Assembly: GCF_008831285.2 (NCBI RefSeq)
Contig: NC_045150.1
Location: 7,080,001 to 7,144,000, forward strand
Source: Nymphaea colorata
Taxonomy: Eukaryota; Streptophyta; Magnoliopsida; Nymphaeales; Nymphaeaceae
Length of the DNA: 64,000 nt
Reading direction: 5' to 3'
Shown one piece after another: positions 23,534-34,379 of the stretch. Every line of letters begins with the position of its first letter. Position 1 is the first letter of the stretch. Position numbers and translations under genes: made by a program. A model generated the notes under the pieces. That model had not been told where the DNA came from, made no database searches, and saw only the letters and a list, made by a program, of their open reading frames with translations.

Positions 23534-25607
23534 AACACTGTACAAATCTCCCAGATGTAGGGTCTTTGAAGACCGGGCCAGAGAGAGCTCTATCTGGAGA
23601 AGGCTCATCTCTAGTTTCTCGCCGGCCGACCCCTCGAACTTTTCTGTTCACACATGATCTAAAGATGTATACAAAAACTTGTACTTTTGTTGATATATTT
23701 CAGTTCCAATGTCATTCATTACCCTAGAAATTATACAGCTGCACGCCACATAATCTATTCTGAAAAATATAATAAAAAGAAATTCTTTATTTATATTTTT
23801 CACCAGAGATTAATAAAAATCTCTATTGCGTTGTCAATTTGAGAGGGATGACCGGAATATTTTAGCATACACACATACAAGAAGACACATATATGGACAC
23901 AACCATGCATCACAAAGCTCACATGTGTGAGACATTTAAATGAATGCATGACAGAAAATTTTCAATATATACGGTGGCTTTGACTATGTAAAATCATCCA
24001 GCTCATGAATGAATGCCGTGGAAAAATAAAAAAAATCAATTATGTGTAAAAAAAAAAAAAGTTAGAACAAATAGCTCCATCTATATAAAAGAAATGCCCC
24101 TACCCCACAGCCTTTAATTAAAAAAACAATAAACGGGCATGGTAGCCTCCCCACCTATTCAAAAAAAATTGCTGTGCCAATAAATTTTTTTTTTTGGGTG
24201 AACTGTCAAGGATGACTCAGCGGCACCATTAGCCTCCCTTGCATAGCTTCATCATAAGTCTCTCAGTTTGATCGGGGTTGGGCTTCAACTTGAAAAAATT
24301 GGTCTATGTTGACTCGATAGAACCCGGTTAGACTTGATTAATTTTTTTATTATTTTTATTTAATAATAATATATATTTTATTATTAAAAATATATTTTAT
24401 ATTTATTTATTTTATTTTGCATTAAAATATATTGACTTTATTTTAATCGGGCCGAATCGAGCCCAAACTAGATAATCAAGCACAAGTTTCGAATCCAAAC
24501 CCGACTCAGGCGGGGCTCGGTCACCAATATATTTTAATGCCCGTCCGTCGAGCTTTTTACCCAAACCATTGGAATAACTGAGATGACAGTTGGTTTTCAA
24601 TGAAAAAGAGATTATGACTTGTCTAGAAACGTGGTTTTTCTTGGACCCTAAGAAAGATTCGGAAGATTTTGCTTGCTGGACAAGTCACATCGGCCATAAA
24701 GCGGTTGGGAATTCGGGGAGGCGTCACTCCGGGCAGGTACTGTTTTTGCCTTCAAAAATAAAAAAAGAACAAGAAGCAAATAGCATCTTTTTTTTTTTTT
24801 TTTTTTTCAGAAATCAAAACGTTTACTCAAAAGAAAAAATCTGTAAACTGGGGAAGGGATTCCTTTCAGACGTCATTTAATAAGTTTTGAATTTTTGGAA
24901 GCCGTCTCTACCCGGCAGCTGTATTCAGGTCAGCACCAGCCTCTTACCACCTGGCGAAGGCGTAGCTGCTCCACCACCTTTCATGTGCTAAGTTGTTAAC
25001 AGTATGATATGATATTTCATCTGTGATGGTACTATGGGATTGCATCATTTAATCAGCTTTGAGTTCTTGATGTCTTTAATCATTCTCATCAGTTTTTGTT
25101 TCGGGCCCCTGGCTAAGCTAAGAGTTCCATCTTTTCCATCCTCCAAAATTTTTCCGGCGATTCCTCCTCCAAGAGCACGGACAAAGAGCTCCACATCATC
25201 AGTTAAAACAATGAAAATCTGCACCCATATGTTACTTACCGCGGTTGCTTCTCACTTGCACTTGTTGGCTTATTCTTTATCAGTACATGACGATTGCTAG
25301 AATTGTTTTCAGTTTCCATAATCGAAGCGAAAAATTGTTCTGTTTCTTATCATCCAGATGCCAACATTGTTAATAATATTATTATTGCTATCAACTTTCA
25401 CTATTGAGAGGTAATAAAGAGGCGAACAGGGGAAAGATAATTTGGTTGAATGGTCGAGTCAATTTATATAGAAAATTACCCCATCTGGAACAGATGAACG
25501 ATAAGAATGACGGCAAATTCATAGGGCATACTGCAAAAAGAGAGGCAGCAAAAAGGAATATTTTGATTGTGACCCGTTTCAATTAATCGGCGCAATGTTT
25601 CACACGA
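22272..25607. other. Intergenic DNA, no gene seen
   Basis: Contains an (AG)n tract at 23501-23529 and poly-A/T runs (22739-22754, 24048-24060, 24786-24809). At about 24255-24525 an element-like stretch has GGTTGGGCTTCAACTTG at one side and CGGGCCGAATCGAGCCC and CAGGCGGGGCTCGGTCACC at the other. It resembles the class of insertion at 40246-40571. No supported coding region. Confidence 0.45.
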
Positions 25608-25817
25608 TCAAACGACGGTACAAAGAATGATATCGGAAGCCGGAAAATCCGTCGAGGCGGCTTTGCCGTGGTCGTCGGATTGGCGCCGGTCGCCGGCGGC
25701 GTCATGCTGCTCGGTGGGAGGGGGCTTGTAGTACATGCGGGCGGTCTGGGGGCAGTGGGAGTGGAAGCGAGCGGCGATCCTCACCCCCAAATCCAACATC
25801 TCCACGTACCTCCCCAT
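25608..25817 (-). CDS. Small conserved plant protein, paralogue 2 (69 aa, altered C terminus)
   Basis: The start (ATG complement at 25815-25817) is placed exactly as in paralogue 1, about 6 kb away on the same strand. The first 36 residues are identical except Leu for Met at position 10. The polar His/Asp/Ala/Arg stretch is similar, but the middle is shorter and different. Near the end both share (D)FPASD. Relative to paralogue 1 there is then one extra base (position 25631), so the frame ends in ILCTVV and a stop. In the other frame the DNA still matches the S-F-(Y/F)-V-P-S-F-D tail. Either this copy is losing its C terminus or a sequencing error added a base. The function is unknown, as for paralogue 1. 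The gene keeps a uORF, a TATA stretch and CGCG boxes, so transcription is probably maintained. Confidence 0.7.
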   Translation of the reverse strand: MGRYVEMLDLGVRIAARFHSHCPQTARMYYKPPPTEQHDAAGDRRQSDDHGKAASTDFPASDIILCTVV

Positions 25818-25971
25818 CTCGCTCTTCTCCCTGGTCTTGTTTTGGGTGTTATTGAATCTTTTACGGGCACGAGCGTCTCCTTTCTTCCGTTCCCCTTCTC
25901 TTTCCGATGTTCGCTAGGGAGACAGAGAAGAGAACGAGGAAGAAAGGGAGAGAACGGAGAAGATGGAAGGC

Positions 25972-26001
25972 TCAGAAGACGTCCCAAACGAAGAATCCCA
26001 T
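25972..26001 (-). CDS. Nine-codon upstream ORF of paralogue 2 (uORF)
   Basis: Minus strand ATG (26001-25999) to TGA (25974-25972) encodes MGFFVWDVF, against MGFSLWDVF upstream of paralogue 1. It is the only upstream ATG in the leader and ends 154 nt before the main ATG (151 nt in paralogue 1). The DNA block TTTGGGACGTCTTCTGAG is identical in both leaders while flanking leader sequence has diverged. A role as a cis-acting or start-proximal regulatory peptide is inferred. Confidence 0.65.
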   Translation of the reverse strand: MGFFVWDVF

Positions 26002-26040
26002 AAAGATGTGAGATGGAATTGGGAAGACGGAGGTGTTCCA

Positions 26041-26059
26041 TATATATATATATATATAG
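26041..26059 (-). promoter_or_regulatory. TATA-type promoter stretch of paralogue 2
   Basis: A TATATATATATATATATAT tract whose nearest edge lies 40 nt upstream of the uORF ATG. This is the same spacing as in paralogue 1. It serves as both microsatellite and probable TATA element. Confidence 0.45.
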
Positions 26060-26136
26060 TGGAAGACGCCATTTGCAGAGTCTCTCTCTAGATTCCCATT
26101 TTCCTGGCTACGCCTTTCCCTGTAAATCCGCGGCCA

Positions 26137-26152
26137 CGCGTTTCCACGCGTT
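26137..26152. promoter_or_regulatory. Two CGCGTT boxes upstream of paralogue 2
   Basis: CGCGTT occurs at 26137-26142 and 26147-26152, each within CCACGCGTT. CGCGTT is the core of the rapid stress response element bound by CAMTA factors (established knowledge). A GGGGCCCACC stretch at 26211-26220 resembles the TGGGCC/site II element recognised by TCP factors. Regulation by early stress or calcium signals is inferred only. Confidence 0.45.
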
Positions 26153-26220
26153 CTCCGTTTTTCTTTTCCTCATTTTTATTTATTGTGACGTCTCCGGTAA
26201 ACGTTGAAATGGGGCCCACC

Positions 26221-27325
26221 CCTCCCGGCCTGCTGGTGAGATGGGTCCCACCCACGAAAGCCCCCCAACAGCGTCGGTGCGCCTCAAAATTCCAGCACGG
26301 CTCTGGTATTTTAAAAATATAGTGTTCCGTTTCTTTTTTATTCAATAAAACGCGATATTGTTTCCGATTATTCGATTCCGAAGGTTCTAGTCTTCTAGAC
26401 TTCTGGTGGAAACGACGATAAGGCCGAACGCTCTTTCTTCCTATACCTTGTTTCGCCCCTATTTCATTGGTCGCATACGAGGGCAATAGTGTCAAAAGGT
26501 AGAAAAAATCCTGATTTTTGGCTGTTTAAGTCCGTCCAAGATCCGGTTCATGCACACGGCCTTCTCACATCCGACTCTTTTGTAAAGGAGCGCCATGTCC
26601 AAAGAAAAGAAAATCACGGTCGCTTTCGATCGAGATAAAATATCTCTCCCATATGCACAAGGATCTCAATAAATTCGATTTACATCCATAAAATCTAATA
26701 TCTTAATCAGATATAAAAAAAAGACATCTCATCTTAAAAAAGTAGATCGGATTCATCCAATCGTGCCTTTTATATTGATCCACAATATTTTAGACATTAA
26801 TATTTCTTAAATAAAGATGTCCTCAACTTACAAAATGGATGCGGCAGGTTGTTAGTTTAATTTTCATGGGTGCTACTCTTATATTGCAAAAGGATTGATA
26901 CATCATACTTTATTTAGTAGATATCATACTTTATTTAGTAGATGTATCACACTCCATCCAAGTCTCGACCTAGCTCTAAACCCTGAAAGGGGGAACAAGG
27001 GAAGGGTGCCTTCGCTCCCTTGAATTCCCAAACTCACAAAATCGATAGCATTCGCAAAGATATGGACCACTGAACCAATGGCAAAGCCAAAAAATTTTAA
27101 CTGAGGGGCCCTAATTGATCTCTCACTTAAAGGGATGAATGGTTGTAGGGCACTGACTCAAGTCTAATGTGGGCACCAGATGAGGCTGGACCTAACTGAG
27201 CCTATGTCCATCTTAATCACAATGCAGGATTTCAAGGGCTGGCATGGGCGACTTCACGCTAATCACACATTAGCTCCACTATTGTGTTGAACTCTCTCTC
27301 TCTCTCTCTCTATTATGTATCCTAA
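26221..27325. other. Intergenic DNA upstream of paralogue 2
   Basis: No gene. A short direct duplication of ATCATACTTTATTTAGTAGAT lies at about 26901-26943. A decayed MITE-like segment (GGCAAAGCCAAAA...ACTGAGGGG) lies at about 27080-27290, followed by a (TC)n tract at 27292-27312. Confidence 0.4.
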
Positions 27326-27660
27326 CAAGTCTAATTGACAAAAACGTATATAGTAGCATACACACTCTATATAGATATACAGATATAAAGTACCATAGCT
27401 AGTCAAGTCTAATTGACAAAAACGTATATTGTAGCATACACACTCTATATATAGATATACAGATATAACGTATCATAGCTAGTCAGGTAAGAGGCACATA
27501 TCAGGTGTGACTTTCATTTGATTTCAGTGAGCGCTGATTTCCTTGTACACACGCACACACTCTACATAGACATAACTTAGCATAGCTAGTCATTTAGAAG
27601 GCACATATGAACATATCAGGTGCGTCTTTAATTTGATTTCAGTGAACGCTGTTTTCCTAA
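27326..27660. repeat. Nested tandem duplications (~81 bp and ~125 bp)
   Basis: AAGTCTAATTGACAAAAACGTATAT...CATAGCTAGTC is present twice in direct order (27329-27405 and 27406-27483). A second unit (CTCTATATAGATA...CATAGCTAGTCA...GGCACATAT...CAGGTG...TTGATTTCAGTGA(G/A)CGCTG) occurs at about 27441-27540 and 27562-27650. No coding potential. Confidence 0.65.
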
Positions 27661-29269
27661 CAAGATTCAGAGGTGGACTGGGAGCAACATATAACTCCAG
27701 TAACAAAAAGTAACTTATGAGATCATAGTGGAAAAAAGTGAAAATATATGTTATTTCAAATGGCCGTGCTGAGCTTAGTGGGGAGAGATGTCGGTAGGTC
27801 AGTATATTTTAAGCTATTGTGTGCTCTTTCTGGGAAATTAATTATGTAGGGTGTACCTCAACAACCTCCGGCCACCGTTGACCAAGCCTAGTTTACCGGA
27901 GGTCCAATTGATGGGTCCCAATCTGCTATATATTAGGCGCTATGTCCTCGCCGGCACACAGGGGCCTAGTCAGGCCTGTCCCCACCGGACCTGGTCTTAT
28001 GTGCCCTGCCGATGACTAATTGGCGAATTGAATCACGGCAGTTCGGCTTCCAGCCAGCTAAGTCAACCGGTCAACGGGCAGCCTTTCTTTGAGAGATTGG
28101 ATGGGGTTAGCCACCATCTATAATTTAATATGGCGACTAAAAAAAAATGTATTCAAAATATATGTTATAACATAACTAAGCATACTTCTTCTCATAAAAG
28201 CAAGCGAAAATATATGTGACGAACACACGTCAATATTTGGCAATAATGTAAAAATATTTAACCTATAAATATTGAAGTCTTCAAAACATTAATTAGACAC
28301 AACCTTCTATCAATCAACTTAGGTTATTACTAGTTGATTTGGGTTCATTTAATTACTAAATGATTAAAGCATCATGAACAATAACAAATTTCAAGTTCCA
28401 CATGATATTGAACACATATCTAACTATATTAATTAAATCAATTAGTTATTCTATTAATACGTATTTAGTTAGGTGAATCTTTTTCTTTTTGTTAATACTA
28501 AAAAGTTATCAAGAGAAACTTAGGTATATTCAGAAAGGTGGGCATTGTTTTTTTATTTCACGCATTTTTAAAGGAAAATTTTGATATTTATTTACTAAAT
28601 TAAAGATTGAGTCGACAGACTTTCCTTGAAATCCCTTAGCTGGCCAGGCATAAAAAGTTATAAGGTGGTGATTTTTAGAATTTCCCTAGAAGAAGGACAT
28701 GCTATGTAGGCTTTAAAAGATGGTAAGTTGGTGATTCAATGTATGCAGTTGCCTTTGCTAGTTATATTTTTGTATGAGCACTCCTTTGAAACTTTTCTTG
28801 CTAGCCCTGAGAACCTTTTCAAAAGCCCATAATATGTTTCAGCCAATCTAAAGTATAGACTTGTACACCACCTAGTGAGGACAATTCCACTAGGAATGCA
28901 TTCCTTACAAGGCTATACACACTGGCAGAGCCAAAGGGAGAGGAGATCGCGGAACCAACCTTTTCAATCTTCAAGCAATCTAAAAATGTTGATAATGTTA
29001 ATAAAGTAAACATTACCGACATCCACTCCATGTCGGTACACACAGGCACAATATTCAGCGACACAGAGAGATTCACTCGTTTTTTACCGACACATGCAAA
29101 TAGATGCCGCTAATAACCTACATCGAAAGGTTTCGAACGCAAGTACCATAATGCGCCAGTAAAGATGAACAATTTTCTTCACTTTCATCGATGTCCTGTT
29201 GTAGATGTCAGTAAAGTTTGAACTTCAATGACCCAGTAGTTCCACGCATTGATGAACGCAAGTACCATA
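27661..29269. other. Intergenic DNA, no gene seen
   Basis: AT-rich with a GC-richer island at 27865-28080 (repeated CCGG/GGCC motifs). The frame at 28819-29076 has no recognisable similarity. Short repeats GAACGCAAGTACCATA occur at about 29137 and 29259. Confidence 0.45.
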
Positions 29270-29740
29270 TTTTTGTCTCCAAGATTTTTTAAAGAATGAG
29301 ATCTACGAACAGTTTTCTTCTAAATTGAGTTGTGTGCACTAGGTGTACATGCAACAAATACGCACACAAGTGAAAAATGAGTGAGCGGGGATTAGAGAAG
29401 CTTGTTATATGTGCCGTATCTAATTATCTCATAAATATTTTATTATTTGATAAACATTATCTCATAATTATGTTGACCACTATCTCATACATCCATCTGT
29501 TATTTCATAAATATTTTATTATTTTATTAACTTTATCTCATACTTATGTTTAGTGTTATCTTATATATTTATTCGTTATCTCATTATCATATAAATCTTT
29601 TACTATCTCATACACATTATCTCATATTTATTTGTTATTTTGTACATATTTGTATCTCATGTATATGTATAGGTAATGTTTAGGCATAAAAGTAAATATG
29701 CATATTGATAATAGAGTCTACATTCGATGCACACTTGTTA
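29270..29740. repeat. TATCTCATA-rich dispersed element, copy 1
   Basis: From TTTGTCTCCAAGATTTTTT through GAGTTGTGTGCACTAGGTGTACATGCAACAAATACGCACA and a long run of TATCTCATA/TTATTATCTCATAA motifs, this matches 44790-45260 in the same orientation. No coding frame or clear terminal repeats are seen. A non-autonomous element is likely. Confidence 0.6.
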
Positions 29741-30611
29741 TATTAAGGTGAGACCATTTCTTTATAAACATAAGCATGAAATTTGATGCTTCTACTTTCT
29801 AAAAAGGTACTATATCTATTAAATTTTTTCATGGGTTGTCACTAAGCAAAGGTTGGTGAACCGAAGGGGGCGTTTGTTTACTTCAAATTTAAAATCTACA
29901 AATCTAATGTGGATTTGATGCGAGGTGTTTTTGCTAATGTCACAAAAGACACATATTAAAATTTATGGTTTATCTTAATTATGTTAGATCAACAGTTCAA
30001 ATTCTCGTTTTGACTTTTTGCACTGAAAAAAAAAAGCCAGATTTAAGATCAAATGAGGTTGGGTCCGATCATAAATTCATGGCTCCTAAGTATTTTAGAT
30101 CAGAGGCCAATTTTGTCGAGCCGGGGCCTAGGCCTGATCGGGCCAAGTACGAGGTACCCGTCGAGTACCTGGGTCATTGCCTAGGCTTACATGAAATACC
30201 AAACTTTCTATAATAAAGAATGATGCATGCAATGCATCATATTTTATGTTATAATTCATGCACTTCTTAATAATTTTTATGATGTAGAATACATGCTTTG
30301 ATTGCTTTCAATGTTAAGAAGCTTTGTTTGAATTTGCAATGAAAACATAGGTAATAAGAGAAACAACTATTTAATATTATGGGTCAAGTTTGCAGTAAGA
30401 TTTAAATCCATATCCATTCTAAATAGGCTTACATGGGATTCAAACTTAAATCCCTACAAAACTCATTATCCTAGTGGAGGAATCAAAGATAATTACCGAG
30501 TTGCAAATTTAAGGGGCAATAGCACCTATTTCATAAATTTAGGAAACTTTTTGAGGCATCATATAAATATTCATTTTTAGCACTTTTTCTTAATATGGGG
30601 AAATGTGTAAT
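29741..30611. other. Intergenic DNA, no gene seen
   Basis: AT-rich. A GC-richer stretch at 30112-30190 (CGAGCCGGGGCCTAGGCCTGATCGGGCC) resembles the ends of the GGGCCGG-type insertions but no partner end is clear. Confidence 0.4.
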
Positions 30612-31400
30612 TGTAATGCCCCAAATGTTTAGTCCCTTATTAAAGATTGTGAGGAATCTTCAAGGATTTATAAAGGGGGTCACTACCATAAATAATTGTC
30701 CTGGTTCCTAGCCTTTTTAGGGTTGGAGTCGAAACTGCTATGGGGCGTGTTGATATTCGCCAAACTAGGGCCCCGGGCTCAAGAGTGGGTCAGCTTGTTA
30801 TAGTGGTATCAAAGTCGGTTCAACACTCGGACCTGGGGTTCCACATGCGCGGACGCGTGTGCCTTAAGGGGTTGGATTGTAACGCCCCAAATATTTAGTC
30901 TCATATTGAAGATTGTGAGGAATCTTCAAGGGTTTATAAAGGGGTCATGACCATAAATGATTGTCCTGATTTTTAGCCTTTTTAGGGTTGGAGCCGAAAC
31001 TGCTAGGAGGGGGGGTTGGGATCCACCAAACTAGGGGCCCGAGCTTAGAAGTCGGTCGGGTTGTTATAGTAACTAGACAAAGCAAAAGTCAGCCATCTAT
31101 GGTATCAAAGCCGGTTCAACACTCAGACCTGGGGTTCCACATGCGTGGACGCGTGTGCCTTAAGGGGTTGGATTGTAACGCCCCAAATATTTAGTCTCAT
31201 ATTGAAGATTGTGAGGAATCTTCAAGGGTTTATAAAGGGGTCATGACCATAAATGATTGTCCTGATTTTTAGCCTTTTTAGGGTTGGAGCCGAAACTGCT
31301 AAAGGGGGGGAGGGGTTGGGATCCACCAAACTAGGAGCCCGAGCTTAGAAGTCGGTCGGGTTGTTATAGTAACTAGACAAAGCAAAAGTCAGCCATGAAT
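30612..31400 (+). mobile_element. TRIM-like retroelement array: LTR-internal-LTR-internal-LTR
   Basis: Three ~190-bp repeats begin TGTAA(T/C)GCCCCAAAT and end GGTTGTTATAG-like (30612-30802, 30879-31068, 31174-31363). The first is followed at 30804 by TGGTATCAAAGTCGG and the second, after ~31 nt, at 31100 by TGGTATCAAAGCCGG. Both resemble the initiator tRNA-Met primer binding site TGGTATCAGAGC. Each internal region is only about 75 bp and ends in a purine-rich CTTAAGGGGTTGGAT before the next LTR. There is no coding capacity, which fits a terminal-repeat retrotransposon in miniature. LTRs 2 and 3 are nearly identical and both are followed by AACTAGACAAAGCAAAAGTC. The tandem form therefore probably arose by unequal exchange that took flanking DNA with it. 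Confidence 0.75.
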
Positions 31401-32513
31401 GTCCTGCAAAGCTTGGGGAGTTACAACTTTTCATCTACTTCTGCAACATAACAACAAGGATGTCTATAGATGTTGTCTTCTTCCAACCATTTAACTGAGG
31501 GTTCCTACAAATGGATTTTTTGTCTCTTCACCTTATCCCATCATGTTTACTTCTTTTTTTATATTTACTCTTGTTGATGTTGATTGTTTTTGTAGGTTTA
31601 CATAAGGAGAAAAAGAAGTTTTACAAGTCATAGGTGTCTCTAGCACTCTTTTTGACAATGTGTGGGTTCTTACAATTGTGTGATCAACATTTTACCTCTC
31701 ACCATGACATTCTCAAGGCATATTGCAATCTTTGAGACACTAACACCAGAAGGGAATATGGGATGGACCACTGATCTCAAGTTGGAAGACTAAAATCCTT
31801 CATTCTCACCTATTTTGTGTGAGAAGGATGTTAAACCCACCATGCGATTGAAGGTTGAAACCTTTTTCATTTTCCTATCCCTTTAGGGTCTAAGTCTGGT
31901 TTTGGTGTCTTGGGATGACACCAAGCTATGCTTCAACTTGTATATTGATGTTTCCTTTTATTACAGCAAAAAGAGTTGACACCATAGAAAATCGAGACAA
32001 AAACTGCTTGCTTCCACCCCCACCTAGTCTATAGCACCAATCCCTTTGGAGATCTTCCCCAGCTAATTCATTGAGAATTATAGGTTTGCTTTCCTTCTCA
32101 CTTCTTTCTAAGATTATGATTTTTTATGAGATTTTAATAAGTATATTGAGGTGATTTCGCAGTGAAGCCCATTTAAAAAGGTATTCTACTCAAAAACCAA
32201 GCCATGATAGTAGTAAATCAATTGACAATAAATAGAATATGGTTTGAGAGATCAAAATCAAATAATTCAAACACAGTTATTAACAAAACATATAAAAGTT
32301 TCAAACAATAGCGTAAACAAAAGCTACTAACACACCATATGCTTAAGCGATTCTTAAATTTGTGAAGTAGTGGGCCTAGCTAGTCTTCCTAAAGCACCAA
32401 GTTAAGCAAGGTCCACCATACACTAAGTATGCTAAATTGCTTTCAGGGCTTCAAGAGATCGTAAAACATACAAAAATAAACTTAATAACAATTCAACATG
32501 TCTACGAAAACAT
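31401..32513. other. Intergenic DNA between TRIM array and Copia element
   Basis: No gene. About 31880-32010 shares TGGTTTTGGTGTCTTGGGATGACACC and TGCTTCAACTTG motifs with 3630-3730 and 4560-4680, so it belongs to the same dispersed repeat. Confidence 0.4.
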
Positions 32514-32518
32514 GATAT

Positions 32519-32802
32519 TGTTTGGGAGATTTCCTAATGCATATACAAACAAAAGAATATGCCCTAAAACAGGATCTTTTTCATGCTAAATTATTGAATC
32601 AATACTTTAACTGTAGCGGAAGCGTACCTGAATCCATCTGAACAATCGAACGGTGAGACCGCAGTAGGATCTTCTAGGGTATGTGCGAAGCACGTTTTCT
32701 CTTAGATGGGGAAGAGACAACTCTAGAAAGTGATGTTTCAAGTGCACGACCCGAGGAACCACTACCCTTTTATATTATGAGCAATTACAGATTCAACCAA
32801 TC
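32519..32802 (-). repeat. Truncated 3' LTR of the Copia element
   Basis: Matches about 284 bp of the two complete LTRs from the TGTT(T/G)GGGAGATTTCCTAATGC end (the 3' end on the minus strand) to ATTCAACC(C/A)ATC. It then switches to RNase H coding DNA. It is closer in sequence to the outer LTR (38419-38883) than to the inner one, for example in CATATACAAAC and GCCCTAAAACAGG. Confidence 0.85.
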
Positions 32803-33975
32803 GCAACCACAAAGCATGATTGGATGCCTCGTAACATGCCATAAATTCTGCTGCCATGGTTGAAGTAGCTACTAGTGTTTGTTTAACACTTTTTTAGGAG
32901 ATAGCTCCTCCAGTCAATAGAAATATATAGCTTGAAGTAGACTTTCCACTGTCTTGGCAACCAGCAAAGTCAGAATCTAAATACCCAATGATCTCCAACT
33001 GGTTTGACTTCTTGTATGCGAGCATAAAATCTTTTGTTCTTTCTAAGTACATTAACACCCTTTTGGCTACTTTTCAATGATCCATACCAGGATTACTTAA
33101 GTATCTGCCAAACATTCCAACAATAAATACAATATCCGGACAAGTACAAACTTGAACATACATAAAGCTTCCCACAAGAGATGAATAGGAAATTCTTTTC
33201 AATTCTTTAGCTTCGAGTTCACTTTTAGGGTACTGTTTGATACTAAACTTGTCTCTTTTAGCAACTGGAGTATCTCCTGGTTTGTAATCTTTCATACCAT
33301 ATCGCTGAAGCATCTTATCAATATAGGCCTTTTGTGATAATCCAAGAATATCCCGAGAACGATCTCGAAATATCTAGATCTCCAATACAAAAATGCATCA
33401 CCAAGATCCTTCATGTCAAACTTTGTTGACAAAAATTTCTTAGTTTCATGCAATATACCCACATTATTACTTGTCCGCAATATATCATCGATATATAAAA
33501 CTAGAAAGATAAATTTACCTCCACTGAACTTTTGGTATAAACATTTCATCAACATATTAGTCTCGAAACCAAATGAAACTATAACTTGATGAAATTTGTA
33601 ATACTACTGATGGGAAGCTTGGTTTAGCCCATAAATAGATTTCTTGAGTTTGCTGACCATTTTCTTTGCATCTCTTGAAACAAAGTTTTCTGGTTGCACC
33701 ATATACATTGTTTCATCAATGTCTCCATTTAAAAACGTTATCTTTACATCCATATGATGCACTCTAAGTCAAAATCAGCCACAAGTGTCATTATGATCCT
33801 GAAAAAGTCTTTTGACAAAACAGTATAGAAAGTCTGTATATAATCAATGCCTTCTTTTTGAGTAAAGCTCCTTGCGACAAGACGTGCTTTATACTTTTCG
33901 ATGTTTCCTAATGAATCTCTCTTGGTTTTAAATATCCATTTACAACCAATGGGGTTCACACCTTCAAGCAAGAGA
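32803..33975 (-). pseudogene. Copia reverse transcriptase and RNase H, broken
   Basis: Minus-strand fragments read in order. At 33971-33744 a CKWIFKTKRDSLGNIEKYKARLVA block opens the reverse transcriptase. At 33555-33292 the catalytic YIDDIL (about 33480-33497) stands in the place of the usual YVDDM/L. At 33313-33074 there is the PGDTPVAKRDKF...SLVGSFMYVQVCTCPDI connection into RNase H. At 32803-32860 an AEFMACYEASNHALWL block is the RNase H end. Frames change at least twice between these blocks and stops are present. Confidence 0.85.
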
Positions 33976-34379
33976 ACAATGTCTCATACGTCATTATCCA
34001 TTATGAACTTTCTTTTCTTATTCATGGCATCTATCCACTTATGAGATTTAAAACTCTTTATCACTTGTTGGAGGTTAATAGGATCATTAAGTCCATATCA
34101 ACATCATGTTCTTGGAGAAAGACAAAATCATTTGAAATTGTGCTTCTCCTCTCTCTAGTGGATCTACTTGATTTTCTTGAGGTTGTTGAGTTTGTTCTTC
34201 AGTGATTTGAATGGAGAGACCATCATAATTGTCTTATTCTGAATATGTTAATTGAACAATGACAGGAATAAGGACCTGACTATTGCTTACAACATCTGTA
34301 TGAGTAGACTCAGGTCCCTCTTCAAAGGCAATGTGTCTAACTTTATCACCTCCCCCAAACTCAATATCCTCAAAGAAAT

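Noticed and set aside
25668-26003. Plus-strand 111-codon frame opposite paralogue 2
   Set aside because: It is antisense to the GC-rich small gene and its leader. The sense frame is supported by the paralogue and the antisense is not.
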